DNA from: Chloracidobacterium sp.
GTDB taxonomy: Bacteria; Acidobacteriota; Blastocatellia; Pyrinomonadales; Pyrinomonadaceae
DNA: 64,000 nucleotides
Assembly: GCA_016716365.1 (NCBI GenBank)
Contig: JADJWM010000017.1
Location: 992,001-1,056,000, forward strand
Direction: 5' to 3'
Under the pieces are notes generated by a model. It saw only the letters and a list, made by a program, of their open reading frames with translations. It did no database searches and was not told the DNA's origin. A program made the position numbers and the translations under genes. Positions 8,403-17,168 of this stretch are shown here, one piece after another; position 1 is the first letter of the stretch; each line of letters opens with the position of its first letter.

Positions 8403-9740
8403 TTACTTGCCGGCTGAGAGTTTCAGTGCCCTGTCGATTGCCGCTCTGAAGCCGTCAGGCGACAGCCGGACGACCTTGACGCCGTTGATGAAAATGGTCG
8501 GGGTTCCGCGGGCACCGTGTTTCACACCGTCTGCCATGTCCTTGCGCACCTCGGAGGCCGCTTTTTCGTCGCTCAAGTCTAACTCAAATTGCTTGACGTT
8601 CAAACCAAGTTCCTCCGCGTAACGCTTTAGCGAGGCCGCGTCCAGATCGTCCTGATTGCGGTACAAAATATCGATGTACTCAAAGTACTTGCCCTGCTGC
8701 CGCGCGGCGTTCGCCGCGAGCGCCGCCCGAAAGGCGTTCTCGTGAATGGACTCAAGCGGGAAATCGCGGACGACGAAATGCAGCTTTGCTCCATATTCGT
8801 TGATCAGCTTTTTCAGGATCGGATGTGTGCCGGCGCACGCCGAACACTGAAAATCGCTGAACATGATCATCGTCACAGGAGCACTCGGCGAGCCCCAGGC
8901 AGGATCGTCGTCAGCCGAAACCTTGTGGGCGACCGGCTCGGGATCGGCTAGGAGGATCCGTACAGCGTATTTCGTGAACAGCGAAGACCGGAAAGCGTTC
9001 TCGATCCTGGCCCTTTCCTCATCGGTGAAATCCTTAAGCTTATCCGTGATCTCCGCTGCTATCACATCGCTTGCCGCCTTGTTACGCGACTTCGCCTCGG
9101 CCTGGATCAGCGAAAGAAAGACGGCGTTTTCCAGGTCGACGCGGACGTGATCGATTATTTCGGCCCGGAGGTCGTAAATGTGCGGCGCGAACCGCGCATC
9201 GAACTGAGCCGCGGTGACCGACTTGCCGCCGGCGGTGAAAATGACGTCCGAGGGTTTCAGGTCAGCGGCATTGATGCTCTTTCCGACGGCGAAACCGTGA
9301 CTTTTCTTCAACCGTTCAGTCAGGTCTTTTAAGGCATTTTCTTCCGAGTTCGACTTGAGATACGCAACGATCTGAAACCGTACCTGATCAAGTGTGCGGC
9401 CCTCAAACGCGGCCCGGTTCGCGTCATACGTTGACTTGATCAGCGCCTCGGTCGGGGCAGCTGCTTTCTGGGTTTCGGCGGCGAGTATTGCCTCTGCTGT
9501 CGACTTTTGGGCGGCCGCCTCCAGTTCCGCCAGCGTTTCGCGAATAAGGTCTGATAAGAGTCGAATACGTTCGGACGAGATGACCGCTTGCTGGCCTTGA
9601 TATAGTTTTCGAGCCTCTTCGGGAAGCGCATCCGCCGTGAAGGTCATGCCGGTCGCAGTCGCGAGCGGGGTTTCACGAACCTGTCCGGTTCCGCCAGACA
9701 CAAAGGCGGCGATCGACATTAAAAGAAGGATCGATCTCAT
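8403..9740 (-). CDS. Secreted DsbA-like thioredoxin fused to SurA-like helical domain
   Basis: 445 residues from the ATG at 9740 (an in-frame GTG lies six bases upstream). A signal peptide is followed by ~230 residues of charged helices. These include two segments that resemble the N-terminal chaperone region of SurA/parvulin proteins (PTEALIKSTYDANRAAFEG..., and LIQAEAKSRNKAASDVIAAE...). A DsbA-type thioredoxin domain fills the C-terminal third. Its active site is CSAC (299-302) where CPxC is usual, with the cis-Pro loop GTPTIFING. It likely assists oxidative folding or isomerisation in the periplasm. It heads a run with glutaminyl cyclase and guanine deaminase. Confidence 0.85.
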   Translation of the reverse strand: MRSILLLMSIAAFVSGGTGQVRETPLATATGMTFTADALPEEARKLYQGQQAVISSERIRLLSDLIRETLAELEAAAQKSTAEAILAAETQKAAAPTEALIKSTYDANRAAFEGRTLDQVRFQIVAYLKSNSEENALKDLTERLKKSHGFAVGKSINAADLKPSDVIFTAGGKSVTAAQFDARFAPHIYDLRAEIIDHVRVDLENAVFLSLIQAEAKSRNKAASDVIAAEITDKLKDFTDEERARIENAFRSSLFTKYAVRILLADPEPVAHKVSADDDPAWGSPSAPVTMIMFSDFQCSACAGTHPILKKLINEYGAKLHFVVRDFPLESIHENAFRAALAANAARQQGKYFEYIDILYRNQDDLDAASLKRYAEELGLNVKQFELDLSDEKAASEVRKDMADGVKHGARGTPTIFINGVKVVRLSPDGFRAAIDRALKLSAGK

Positions 9741-9855
9741 AAGCACATTAACGAATCTAGCACAGGCCCATCGAAAATTCAGTTTCCGCCTGCGAGCGGA
9801 TTTGATGAACGGTGTCCACGGATGGGATGCTTGTGCATCCAGGCTTAAACCGAGA

Positions 9856-10494
9856 ATGAGAAGGTTATCCTCAAAGTTATTCCGATCCGAAGATACACCG
9901 GCGATCGCCCGATCACTGTTGGGGAAGCTTCTCGTCGTGCCCGGGCCGGCTGGCGAGCGGGTATCTGGGATGATCGTTGAGACGGAAGCCTACCTTGGTG
10001 TCACGGATCGGGCGGCACACAGCTACGGCGGCCGCCGCACCGCGAGAAACGAGATCACTTATGCCGTCGGCGGGCATGTTTACGTTTTCTTCGTTTACGG
10101 AATGTACCATCAACTCAATATCGTCACCGGCCCGCCGAACCACCCTCACGTCGTCCTTGTTCGAGGTGTCGAACCGGTCGAAGGTATTGATCTCATGCGC
10201 GAACGCCGTGCCACTGTGGCCTACAAGAACCTGACATCCGGGCCTGGCAAGCTTTGCGTCGCCTTCGGCATCGACCGGAGCTTCAATGGAAAAAAACTGT
10301 CGGGAAAAAGGATCTGGATCGAGGATTATCGAGATATCTCCGCGGCGGATATTGCGATCGGTCCGCGAATCGGGATCGACTACGCCGGTGAAGATGCCGG
10401 CAGGCCGTGGCGGTTCTGGATCCGGGGTAATTCGTTCGTCAGCCGTCCGCGGATTGAAAGTCGCCCGGCCAAAGATGAGAATATTAGCTTATGA
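9856..10494 (+). CDS. mpg: DNA-3-methyladenine glycosylase (AAG/MPG family)
   Basis: 212 residues from the ATG at 9856, chosen because the family N terminus (LFRSEDTPAIARSLLGKLLV) begins right after it; the frame is open further upstream to 9637, but that part overlaps the divergent gene and resembles no family member. Hallmarks are VETEAYLG (41-48, carrying the catalytic Glu), YVFFVYGMYHQLNIV, and LTSGPGKLCVAFGI. The enzyme removes alkylated purines and hypoxanthine from DNA in base-excision repair. It is divergent from the SurA/DsbA-like gene with a ~115-bp shared promoter region. Confidence 0.92.
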   Translation: MRRLSSKLFRSEDTPAIARSLLGKLLVVPGPAGERVSGMIVETEAYLGVTDRAAHSYGGRRTARNEITYAVGGHVYVFFVYGMYHQLNIVTGPPNHPHVVLVRGVEPVEGIDLMRERRATVAYKNLTSGPGKLCVAFGIDRSFNGKKLSGKRIWIEDYRDISAADIAIGPRIGIDYAGEDAGRPWRFWIRGNSFVSRPRIESRPAKDENISL

Positions 10495-10613
10495 GAACAA
10501 AAGGCTTAGCACATTCGCCGACGGATTCTGAACTGCGCGTGCCTTCAACGGTTGCAGCGAAGTGCCGTGGCCCATTTAGAAGAATCCCTCCAAAACTGAT
10601 ATTTTGATAATTT

Positions 10614-11771
10614 ATGACCGAAACCAAACCGAAAAGAGTTAAGCCCGACATTCGGGCCATTACAAGGCTCGTCCCGCCGAGCGGCAACCTGGTGCAGGGG
10701 CAGTCGGAGCTTCCGATCGATCCCCGATTGGCCGCCGAAGCGGCAGAGATCATCGCCGCCGGCCATAACCATTACGGCGGAAGCGAAGGTGACGCCAACT
10801 TAAGAAAAGCCGTTGCGGAAAAGATCGCGAAGTATAACCAGATCGAGGTCGATCCTGATGCACGCCCTTTCCAATTGATGGTGACGAATGGCGGGACAGG
10901 CGCCCTGATCGGTATTACCCAGTCTTATCTGCGGGGAAAGTCCGCTCTCGTTTTTGAACCTTACTATCCCTATCATCGCAGGATCCTGGAGGAGTTCGGC
11001 GGCAAGACCGAAGCTTTCGAGCTCGATGAGAATCTTGGTTTTGAAAAGGACGCCCTGCTCGCGCGATGCAAAGAGCTGAAAGACCGGCCCGACTATCCGC
11101 TTCGTGCGATCATCGTCTGCACGCCGGCGAATCCGACCGGCAAGGTGATGTCGCAGACAGAACTCGAGGCCGTCGCCGAAGTTGCCAAAGAACTCGATCT
11201 GCTCGTAATATCCGACGAGGTTTACGAGCATTACGTGACGGGTGAGAATCCGCACGTCCCGATCGCGTCACTGCCGGAGATGCGCGAGCGGACGATAACC
11301 GTCAATTCGTTCTCGAAATCGTGGAACATCTCCGGGTGGCGGCTGGGCTATTGTTATGGCAAGGGCGAGTTGATCGCGCCGATCAACAATGCGGCCAATG
11401 TGATCTACGTTTGCCCGGCGACGCCGCTTCAGGCCGCTCTTTCGAGGGTGCTGATGGCTGATTCGAATTACTATCCGAACCTACGCGACAAGTTCGACGA
11501 AAAGCGGCGGCGCTTTTCAGAGGGCATACGCGAACTCGGTTTCGACATCTATGATTCCGGGTCGGCATTCTATCTGTGGGCAAGGATCCCGGCCGATTTT
11601 ACGGACGCGATCTCCTTTAACGAAATGCTGATGGAAAAGGCCGGCGTCGGGATGACCCCCGGAGCCGCATTCGCCGACACTGACGCATGGGACCCGTACG
11701 TGCGCATCTGCATCGCACGTGAAGATGCGATACTTGACGGCTCGCTGGAAAAACTGAAATCAGTCCTCTAA
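10614..11771 (+). CDS. Class I/II pyridoxal-phosphate aminotransferase
   Basis: 385 residues of fold-type I aminotransferase. Visible motifs: NPTG (173-176), DEVYEHY (201-207), the Schiff-base lysine Lys235 in NSFSKSWNISGWRLGY, and Arg243 in the same motif. These place it among aspartate/alanine-type aminotransferases; the exact amino acid cannot be read from sequence. The small secreted lipocalin-like gene follows after 13 bp. Confidence 0.9.
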   Translation: MTETKPKRVKPDIRAITRLVPPSGNLVQGQSELPIDPRLAAEAAEIIAAGHNHYGGSEGDANLRKAVAEKIAKYNQIEVDPDARPFQLMVTNGGTGALIGITQSYLRGKSALVFEPYYPYHRRILEEFGGKTEAFELDENLGFEKDALLARCKELKDRPDYPLRAIIVCTPANPTGKVMSQTELEAVAEVAKELDLLVISDEVYEHYVTGENPHVPIASLPEMRERTITVNSFSKSWNISGWRLGYCYGKGELIAPINNAANVIYVCPATPLQAALSRVLMADSNYYPNLRDKFDEKRRRFSEGIRELGFDIYDSGSAFYLWARIPADFTDAISFNEMLMEKAGVGMTPGAAFADTDAWDPYVRICIAREDAILDGSLEKLKSVL

Positions 11772-11784
11772 CGGAAGTAGCGGG

Positions 11785-12288
11785 ATGAGTCTAGCGGCAA
11801 AGTTAATTCATCTTATTTGGATAATAACGACGATCTATTCGGTATCGATATTTGCACAATCGACTGATCAAAAGAGGTCATCTAAGCCAAGTTTCGAGGG
11901 TCAGTGGATTTTGAAGAAAGTTCAGGCCATTTCGGGTAGTATCCTTCCGTTCCCCGGGCACGATACCAAACCAGACATTGAGATGCAGATCAGCTTGTCG
12001 GGTCTTGAACTTACGGTTAAGGAGACTGTGGACGGCCGGTCGCGAACGTCCAAATACTTCATTGACGGGCGTGGCGAGATAAACTCAGGTTTTACCTCGA
12101 ACTTTACGTATGAATCGAAGACCCAATTAAAAGGCCGCAAGGTGAAATTTGAGAGATCAATGAACCCCTTTAAGGATACTGTGGTTTGGGAACTCTCCAA
12201 GGATGGAAAGAAACTGACGGTTGACTCGCCTAATGATGAGACCCTAGGCGAGTCTCGCCAACCGCAGGAATCTTTGAACGAGTATTGA
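11785..12288 (+). CDS. Secreted lipocalin-like protein of unknown function
   Basis: 167 residues with a signal peptide (hydrophobic LIHLIWIITTIYSVSIF, cleavage after AQ). The mature part has alternating beta-strand pattern with FEGQWILKKV at the start, then repeated hydrophobic strands and DG turns, suggesting a small lipocalin-type barrel. This is a fold guess. Base composition is visibly more AT-rich than its neighbours, so recent acquisition or relaxed selection is possible. It follows the aminotransferase closely, with a GGAAG ribosome site. Confidence 0.65.
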   Translation: MSLAAKLIHLIWIITTIYSVSIFAQSTDQKRSSKPSFEGQWILKKVQAISGSILPFPGHDTKPDIEMQISLSGLELTVKETVDGRSRTSKYFIDGRGEINSGFTSNFTYESKTQLKGRKVKFERSMNPFKDTVVWELSKDGKKLTVDSPNDETLGESRQPQESLNEY

Positions 12289-12481
12289 CGAGGTGATGTT
12301 TGGCTAAAAATAACAACAACTAGTCCGGAATGCGACAATCTTGTTCCCTTGCATTTGGCATAGGTTTCGCCTCACCGGTGGGCCGTTCCCACTGGCTGAC
12401 TGGATCTTGCAGATTGGCGAAGGTTCGGGTCGGGTTTATTCCCAAAATTCATCACGCCTGCCCCGTTCGGTCAAAGTAAAC

Positions 12482-14545
12482 ATGAAACGGTTTGTAGTTA
12501 CACTCATTTTAGGTTGTCTTCTCATTCCTGTTCTTTCGGTGCACGCCGACGAAGGCATGTGGACCTTCGACAATCCGCCGCTGAAGCAGTGGAAAGAGCG
12601 TTACAACTTCGAGCCGTCTAAGGAATGGCTTGATCGCGTTCGGCTTGCGTCGGTCAAGTTTCCCGGAGCGTCGGGCGTTTTCGTTTCGCCGAACGGGCTG
12701 ATCGCGACGAATCATCACGTTGCGTCCGGCTTTATCGGGCGGCTCTCGAGCAAGGAACGCGACCTGCTGAAGAACGGATTTTACGCACCCACGCAGGCCG
12801 AAGAGCTGAAGGTGCCGGACGGGAACGTGTCGATACTTGAATCGTATGACAACGTAACGGAACGCGTGCATATAGCCGCAAGTTCAGCCACGAGCGACGC
12901 TGATTCGGCCGCGAAACGTACCGCCGAGATCGCGGCGATCGAGAAGGACTGTCCGGCCGCCCTTCAATGCGAGGTCGTTTCACTTTACTCAGGCGGCGAA
13001 TACTGGCTTTATCGCTTCAAGCGGTATACGGACGTTCGCCTCGTAATGGCTCCCGAAGAGCAGGCCGCTTTTTTCGGCGGTGATTACGATAACTTTGTCT
13101 ATCCGCGTCACGACCTCGATATCACGTTCGTCCGCGCTTACGAAAACGACAAGCCCGCTTCGACGCCAAATTATCTTAAGTGGTCCGCGACCGGAGCGCC
13201 CGAAGGCGAGTTCATTATCGCCTCCGGGTATCCGGGCTCTACGGCCCGCCTGCTGACGGTGGCTCAGCTTGCGTATCAGCGTGATGTCGGCAACCCGCTT
13301 CAGGAGAAGGTGTGGAAGGCCCGCCGCAAGGCGCTGGAAGATTATTCAAAGCGGAGTGCCGAAGCCGCACGTCAGGCCAACTCCGGAATGCGGTCGTTCG
13401 CCAATTCGCTGAAACGGCTCGAGGGCCAGCAGAACGGTTTGCTCAATCCCCGCAACTTCGCAAAAAAGGAAGCCGAGGAAAAGGACCTGCGTGACAAGCT
13501 CGCCGCAAAGCCGGAGCTAAACAAGCAGTACGCGCCCGCGTGGGACGCGATAGCGAAGGCGTATGCCGGGATGCCGGCAAAGGCAAACCAGCTTGCTTTT
13601 TCCAGCCTGACTTCGTCGCGGCTGGCGACGATCGCTCAGCAGATCGTGTCGTATCACATCGAAGTTCCGAAACCTAACGGCCAGCGTTATGCCGAATACC
13701 GCGATGCACGGCTTAGCGGCTTTAAGTCGGCTTTGTTGTCGCCGGCCCCGATCTATCCTGAGATGGACGAGGCGGCGCTGACGGCGTGGCTGACCGAGGC
13801 CAGGAAAGTCCTCGGTGTGAATGACCCGTTCATCAGGGCCGCTCTCGGCGATGCCGAGCCGGCCGAGGTTGTCGGCAGGGCGGTTCGCGAGACGAAGCTG
13901 ATCGATCCTGCAGCCCGCAGGGCTCTGCTCGAAGGCAGTGCGGCCGCTGTAGCTTCCTCGACGGATCCTATGATCACGCTTGCCCGCCGAGTCGAGCCGG
14001 TCATTCGCGCCTTGCGTGAGTGGCACGAGAAGAACATTGCCGCCATTGAAACCGCCAACGGCACGCGGATCGCCCAGGCCCGCTTTTCCGTTTACGGAAA
14101 GAGCATGCCGCCCGACGCCAACGGGCACCTGCGTCTCGTTTACGGCACGGTCAAAGGTTATGAGGAAGACACGACGCTCGTGCCTTACAAAACAACCTTC
14201 TTCGGCCTTTACGACCGCAACCTGAGTTTCGATAACAAATTCCCGTTCGACCTGCCGCAGCGATTTATGGACCGCCGGGACAAGATCGATCTCGCGACGC
14301 CGCTTAATTTCGTCTACACTGCCGACACCATCGGCGGCAACAGCGGCTCGCCCGTCATCAACCGCCGCGGAGAGGTCGTCGGCTTAAACTTCGACAGCAA
14401 TAACCAGAAGCTCTCAAACCGCTACTGGTTCATCGAGGACGCAGAAGGCTCACGAGCGGTCGGCGTTCACTCGGCGGGTATCATCGAGGCTTTGCGAAAG
14501 ATCTACGACGCGAACGAGTTGGTCAACGAACTCATCGGCAAATAG
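12482..14545 (+). CDS. S46 family dipeptidyl-peptidase (DPP7/DPP11 type)
   Basis: 687 residues from the ATG at 12482, where a signal peptide starts (MKRFVVTLILGCLLIPVLSVHA); the longer frame to 12341 is rejected. The trypsin-like triad of family S46 is evident: NHHVAS (residues 77-82, catalytic His), YPRHDLDITFVRAYEN (Asp), and GGNSGSPV with Ser621. A helical domain is inserted between the two barrel halves. Such periplasmic enzymes release dipeptides from oligopeptides and support peptide feeding. I cannot tell from sequence alone whether it prefers acidic (DPP11) or hydrophobic (DPP7) P1 residues. Confidence 0.92.
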   Translation: MKRFVVTLILGCLLIPVLSVHADEGMWTFDNPPLKQWKERYNFEPSKEWLDRVRLASVKFPGASGVFVSPNGLIATNHHVASGFIGRLSSKERDLLKNGFYAPTQAEELKVPDGNVSILESYDNVTERVHIAASSATSDADSAAKRTAEIAAIEKDCPAALQCEVVSLYSGGEYWLYRFKRYTDVRLVMAPEEQAAFFGGDYDNFVYPRHDLDITFVRAYENDKPASTPNYLKWSATGAPEGEFIIASGYPGSTARLLTVAQLAYQRDVGNPLQEKVWKARRKALEDYSKRSAEAARQANSGMRSFANSLKRLEGQQNGLLNPRNFAKKEAEEKDLRDKLAAKPELNKQYAPAWDAIAKAYAGMPAKANQLAFSSLTSSRLATIAQQIVSYHIEVPKPNGQRYAEYRDARLSGFKSALLSPAPIYPEMDEAALTAWLTEARKVLGVNDPFIRAALGDAEPAEVVGRAVRETKLIDPAARRALLEGSAAAVASSTDPMITLARRVEPVIRALREWHEKNIAAIETANGTRIAQARFSVYGKSMPPDANGHLRLVYGTVKGYEEDTTLVPYKTTFFGLYDRNLSFDNKFPFDLPQRFMDRRDKIDLATPLNFVYTADTIGGNSGSPVINRRGEVVGLNFDSNNQKLSNRYWFIEDAEGSRAVGVHSAGIIEALRKIYDANELVNELIGK

Positions 14546-14578
14546 GCACGCCGGGGAAGGGCCACTCGGTGCTCTTCC

Positions 14579-14610
14579 CTTTATCCCTTATCCTTTATCA
14601 TTTATCCTTT
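14579..14610. repeat. Degenerate heptamer tandem repeat (TTTATCC unit)
   Basis: Four to five imperfect copies of a 7-base unit (TTTATCC, CTTATCC, TTTATCA, TTTATCC) lie immediately before the mpl start codon. Similar period-7 repeats with other unit sequences occur near 50426 and 59777. Confidence 0.7.
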
Positions 14611-14615
14611 CCTCG

Positions 14616-16028
14616 ATGCATTATCACCTCATCGGAATATGCGGTACGGCGATGGCCTCGCTTGCCGGGATGCTTCAGGCCCGCGGCCACAAGGTGACCG
14701 GTTCGGACCAAAACGTTTATCCGCCGATGTCAACGCAGCTCGAAGGCCTAGGCATCGAGATAATGCAGGGCTACCGGGCAGAGAATGCGGACGTGCTGCG
14801 GGACTGCACCGTGGTCGGGAACACGATAATGCGCGGCAATCCGGAACTTGAGGAAGTGCTGAATCGCAAGCTGCTTTATCGTTCGCAGGCAGAGATCGTT
14901 CGCGAAGAATTTATCCGCGGACGGCGTTCGCTGGTAGTGGCGGGAACGCACGGCAAGACGACGACGACGAGCATCGCAGCGTGGGTCGCGGAAGTCGGCG
15001 GCCTGAACCCGACGTTTCTGGTCGGCGGCGTCGTGCAGAATTTCGGGCAAAGCTTTCGCGTAACGGACAGCGACTATTTCATCATCGAGGGCGACGAGTA
15101 TGACACCGCATTCTTCGACAAAAAACCGAAATTCATGTCGTACCTGCCGGAGATCGCGATAGTCAACAACATTGAGTTCGACCACGCAGACATTTACAAA
15201 GACATCGATTCGATCAAGTGGCAATTCTCGCGGCTGATGAATCTGGTGCCCGGAAACGGCCGCCTGATCGCCGGGATCGCCTCGCCCGCGGTGCGCGAAG
15301 TGCTCGCTTCGATGGAAGGAAAGCTGTTCACCACCGTCGAGACTTTCGGTTTGAGCGAGGCGGCAAAGTGGCAGGCACGCGATCTTGAATTCGCCGATAA
15401 CAAGACGCGGTTCAGCGTGTATTGCAACGGGGAGCCGTGGGGTGAATTCGAAACTCATCTTTTCGGCGAGTTCAACGTGCGGAACTGCATGGCCGTGATA
15501 ATCGCCGCCGATGCGTGGGGAATATCCAAGGACAAGATCCAGGAGGCGTTCGACACTTTCAAGTCGGTTAAGCGGCGAATGGAGGTCCGCGGGACGATAG
15601 CGGGCGTGACCGTCATAGACGATTTTGCGCATCACCCGACAGCGGTCGACGAGACGCTGAAAGCGCTTCGGCAAAAATACTCTGGCAACCGGATCATCGC
15701 CGTCTTTGAGCCGCGTTCGCGAACATCGCGTCTTTCCGTTTTCGAAGACCGTTACAAACAAGCTTTCGAACACGCCGACATGGTCATCATTGCCGGCGTT
15801 TACAACACGACCGACGCCGCCACCTACGGCGAGGTGCTGAATGTCGAAGAACTCGTCGCCGGCATTGCGGCCCGCGGCAAACCTGCTTACTCGATGCCGA
15901 ACGCCGACGCCATCGTCACGCACCTCGCCGGCGAAATGCGGGACGGCGATGTCGTTGCCGTTATGTCGAACGGCGGCTTCGGCGGCATCCACGAAAAGCT
16001 TCTTGATCAACTCGCCGACCGCGAGTGA
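14616..16028 (+). CDS. mpl: UDP-MurNAc:L-Ala-gamma-D-Glu-meso-DAP ligase (Mpl)
   Basis: 470 residues of the Mur ligase family. The N terminus HYHLIGICGTAMASLAGMLQ and SDQNVYPPMSTQLEGLGI are characteristic of Mpl rather than MurC. The ATP loop is AGTHGKTTTT (109-118); central-domain motifs such as EGDEYDTAFFDKKPKF and NNIEFDHADIY follow, and DDFAHHPTAVDETL marks the C-terminal domain start. Mpl attaches recycled tripeptide to UDP-MurNAc in cytoplasmic peptidoglycan recycling. The gene ends opposite the histone-like gene, with a hairpin terminator between them. Confidence 0.95.
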   Translation: MHYHLIGICGTAMASLAGMLQARGHKVTGSDQNVYPPMSTQLEGLGIEIMQGYRAENADVLRDCTVVGNTIMRGNPELEEVLNRKLLYRSQAEIVREEFIRGRRSLVVAGTHGKTTTTSIAAWVAEVGGLNPTFLVGGVVQNFGQSFRVTDSDYFIIEGDEYDTAFFDKKPKFMSYLPEIAIVNNIEFDHADIYKDIDSIKWQFSRLMNLVPGNGRLIAGIASPAVREVLASMEGKLFTTVETFGLSEAAKWQARDLEFADNKTRFSVYCNGEPWGEFETHLFGEFNVRNCMAVIIAADAWGISKDKIQEAFDTFKSVKRRMEVRGTIAGVTVIDDFAHHPTAVDETLKALRQKYSGNRIIAVFEPRSRTSRLSVFEDRYKQAFEHADMVIIAGVYNTTDAATYGEVLNVEELVAGIAARGKPAYSMPNADAIVTHLAGEMRDGDVVAVMSNGGFGGIHEKLLDQLADRE

Positions 16029-16042
16029 CCCCATCACGTTCA

Positions 16043-16086
16043 TAAAAAGAAAAGCCCCGATCTGGATCGCGATCCGAATCGGGGCT
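16043..16086 (-). terminator. Intrinsic terminator of the histone-like gene
   Basis: The stem arms AGCCCCGAT (16053-16061) and ATCGGGGCT (16078-16086) are perfect complements and enclose a further GGATC/GATCC pair. Read on the minus strand the hairpin is followed by TTTTCTTTTT, a good U-tract. On the plus strand the tail is poor in T, so termination of mpl there would be weaker. Confidence 0.8.
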
Positions 16087-16111
16087 GGTTAAGTTTCAAC
16101 TTCCGATAGAA

Positions 16112-16441
16112 TTACTTTTTCTTTGCGGGAGCCTTCTTTGCAGGGGCCTTCTTTGCAGGAGCCTTCTTTGCCGGTGCTTTCTTTGCAGCCGGTTTAGCGG
16201 CGGCTTTCTTCGCAGCCGGTTTCGCGGCGGCTTTCTTCGCAGCCGGTTTAGCAGCAGCTTTCTTCGCAGCCGGTTTAGCGGCGGCTTTCTTGGCTGCCGG
16301 TTTAGCAGCAGCTTTCTTTGCTGCCGGTTTAGCGGCGGTCTTCGCAGCCGCTTTCTTTGCGGGTGCCTTCTTCGCGGGAGCTTTCTTCGCCGCTGGTTTT
16401 GCCGCAGCTTTCTTCGCTGCAGGCTTCTTCGTTGTTGCCAT
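16112..16441 (-). CDS. Histone H1-like Lys/Ala/Pro-rich DNA-binding protein
   Basis: 109 residues made almost wholly of Ala, Lys and Pro in repeats of about 8 residues (AAAKPAAK) with APAKK units at both ends. It matches the low-complexity tails of bacterial H1-like proteins (HC1/HC2, AlgP); there is no globular domain. It likely binds DNA or RNA non-specifically and helps compact the nucleoid. A strong GGAGGA ribosome site lies 6 bases before the ATG. The repeats are encoded by near-identical DNA units, so copy number may vary between strains. The long AT-rich leader upstream contains a nested hairpin. Confidence 0.85.
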   Translation of the reverse strand: MATTKKPAAKKAAAKPAAKKAPAKKAPAKKAAAKTAAKPAAKKAAAKPAAKKAAAKPAAKKAAAKPAAKKAAAKPAAKKAAAKPAAKKAPAKKAPAKKAPAKKAPAKKK

Positions 16442-17168
16442 AATTATCCTCCGGTCTTTTTGTTTATAGTCTTTACAGACTTTGTGTGTGTAATTGTTTT
16501 CGTAGCAACGGCTCGATGTGCCGATGCGAAAACATCGTGATCGAACACTGCGGTGATCCGCTTTGCGGATCTCTTTCTCACCTTCGTGTTCGAGATCTTA
16601 TTTCAAAAATTTTCAACTCAGGCATTAGCGGGCGGCCGCATGCAGTAAGACGTTTTGTGTTTAGGGTCTGATCAAATTTGGGTTTGGTATTTTTGCTTGG
16701 CGAAAGATCTGAGTCGTACGATTCCTAATTTTCCGGTTACCATTGTCGATCGTTCCAACGGCGATTAGCAACACATTAACAATCTCTGATTTTCATTTTG
16801 TGCGGAGGCCCGAGTGACATCGCATTTCGTTTTTGTTTGCGAGTCGAGAAATGTTATCACGCATGCGCGCGATAGCAAAATCAAAACTAATCTTATACCA
16901 CGTAGTGAAAGAAAAAAATAAAAAATTTTCTTTGAATGAAAAATAAAAATTCAGACAGAAAAATTTTCAACATGCGCGCATGTGCGAATGCGCGCACGCG
17001 CGTCGACGCGGATCGAAAAATGCGCACTGTTAGCTTCCGCGTTTCGCCGCCGATCATCTTCGCATTGCGGATCGAATCTAGAGGCAGCCGAACGCTCTCG
17101 TCGCGGTCGATGACGCGGCGATCAACATGGCGGTGAGAGTGCCGTTGGAGAGTTGCGATGGGAAAAGA
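16442..17168. other. 727-bp gene-free AT-rich region upstream of the histone-like gene
   Basis: No credible gene is visible in either strand. The region is clearly richer in A+T than its surroundings, especially 16660-16970. It holds a nested inverted repeat (16542-16592) and a tract of alternating purine-pyrimidine rich in CGCG/GCGC near 16971-17012. It should contain the promoter of the minus-strand histone-like gene. Confidence 0.7.
16542..16592 (-). promoter_or_regulatory. Nested hairpin in the leader of the histone-like gene
   Basis: Three nested complementary pairs are visible: CGAACAC (16542-16548) with GTGTTCG (16586-16592), GGTGA (16552-16556) with TCACC (16578-16582), and GATCCGC (16555-16561) with GCGGATC (16565-16571). 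The second and third overlap by two bases, so they may be alternatives. The element lies about 100 bases before the ATG and may be a structured 5' leader or a protein site. The function is unknown. Confidence 0.5.

Noticed and set aside
14748..16043. A 431-residue minus-strand open frame opposite mpl
   Set aside because: It mirrors mpl codons and is rich in Arg/His/Asp without domain signal.
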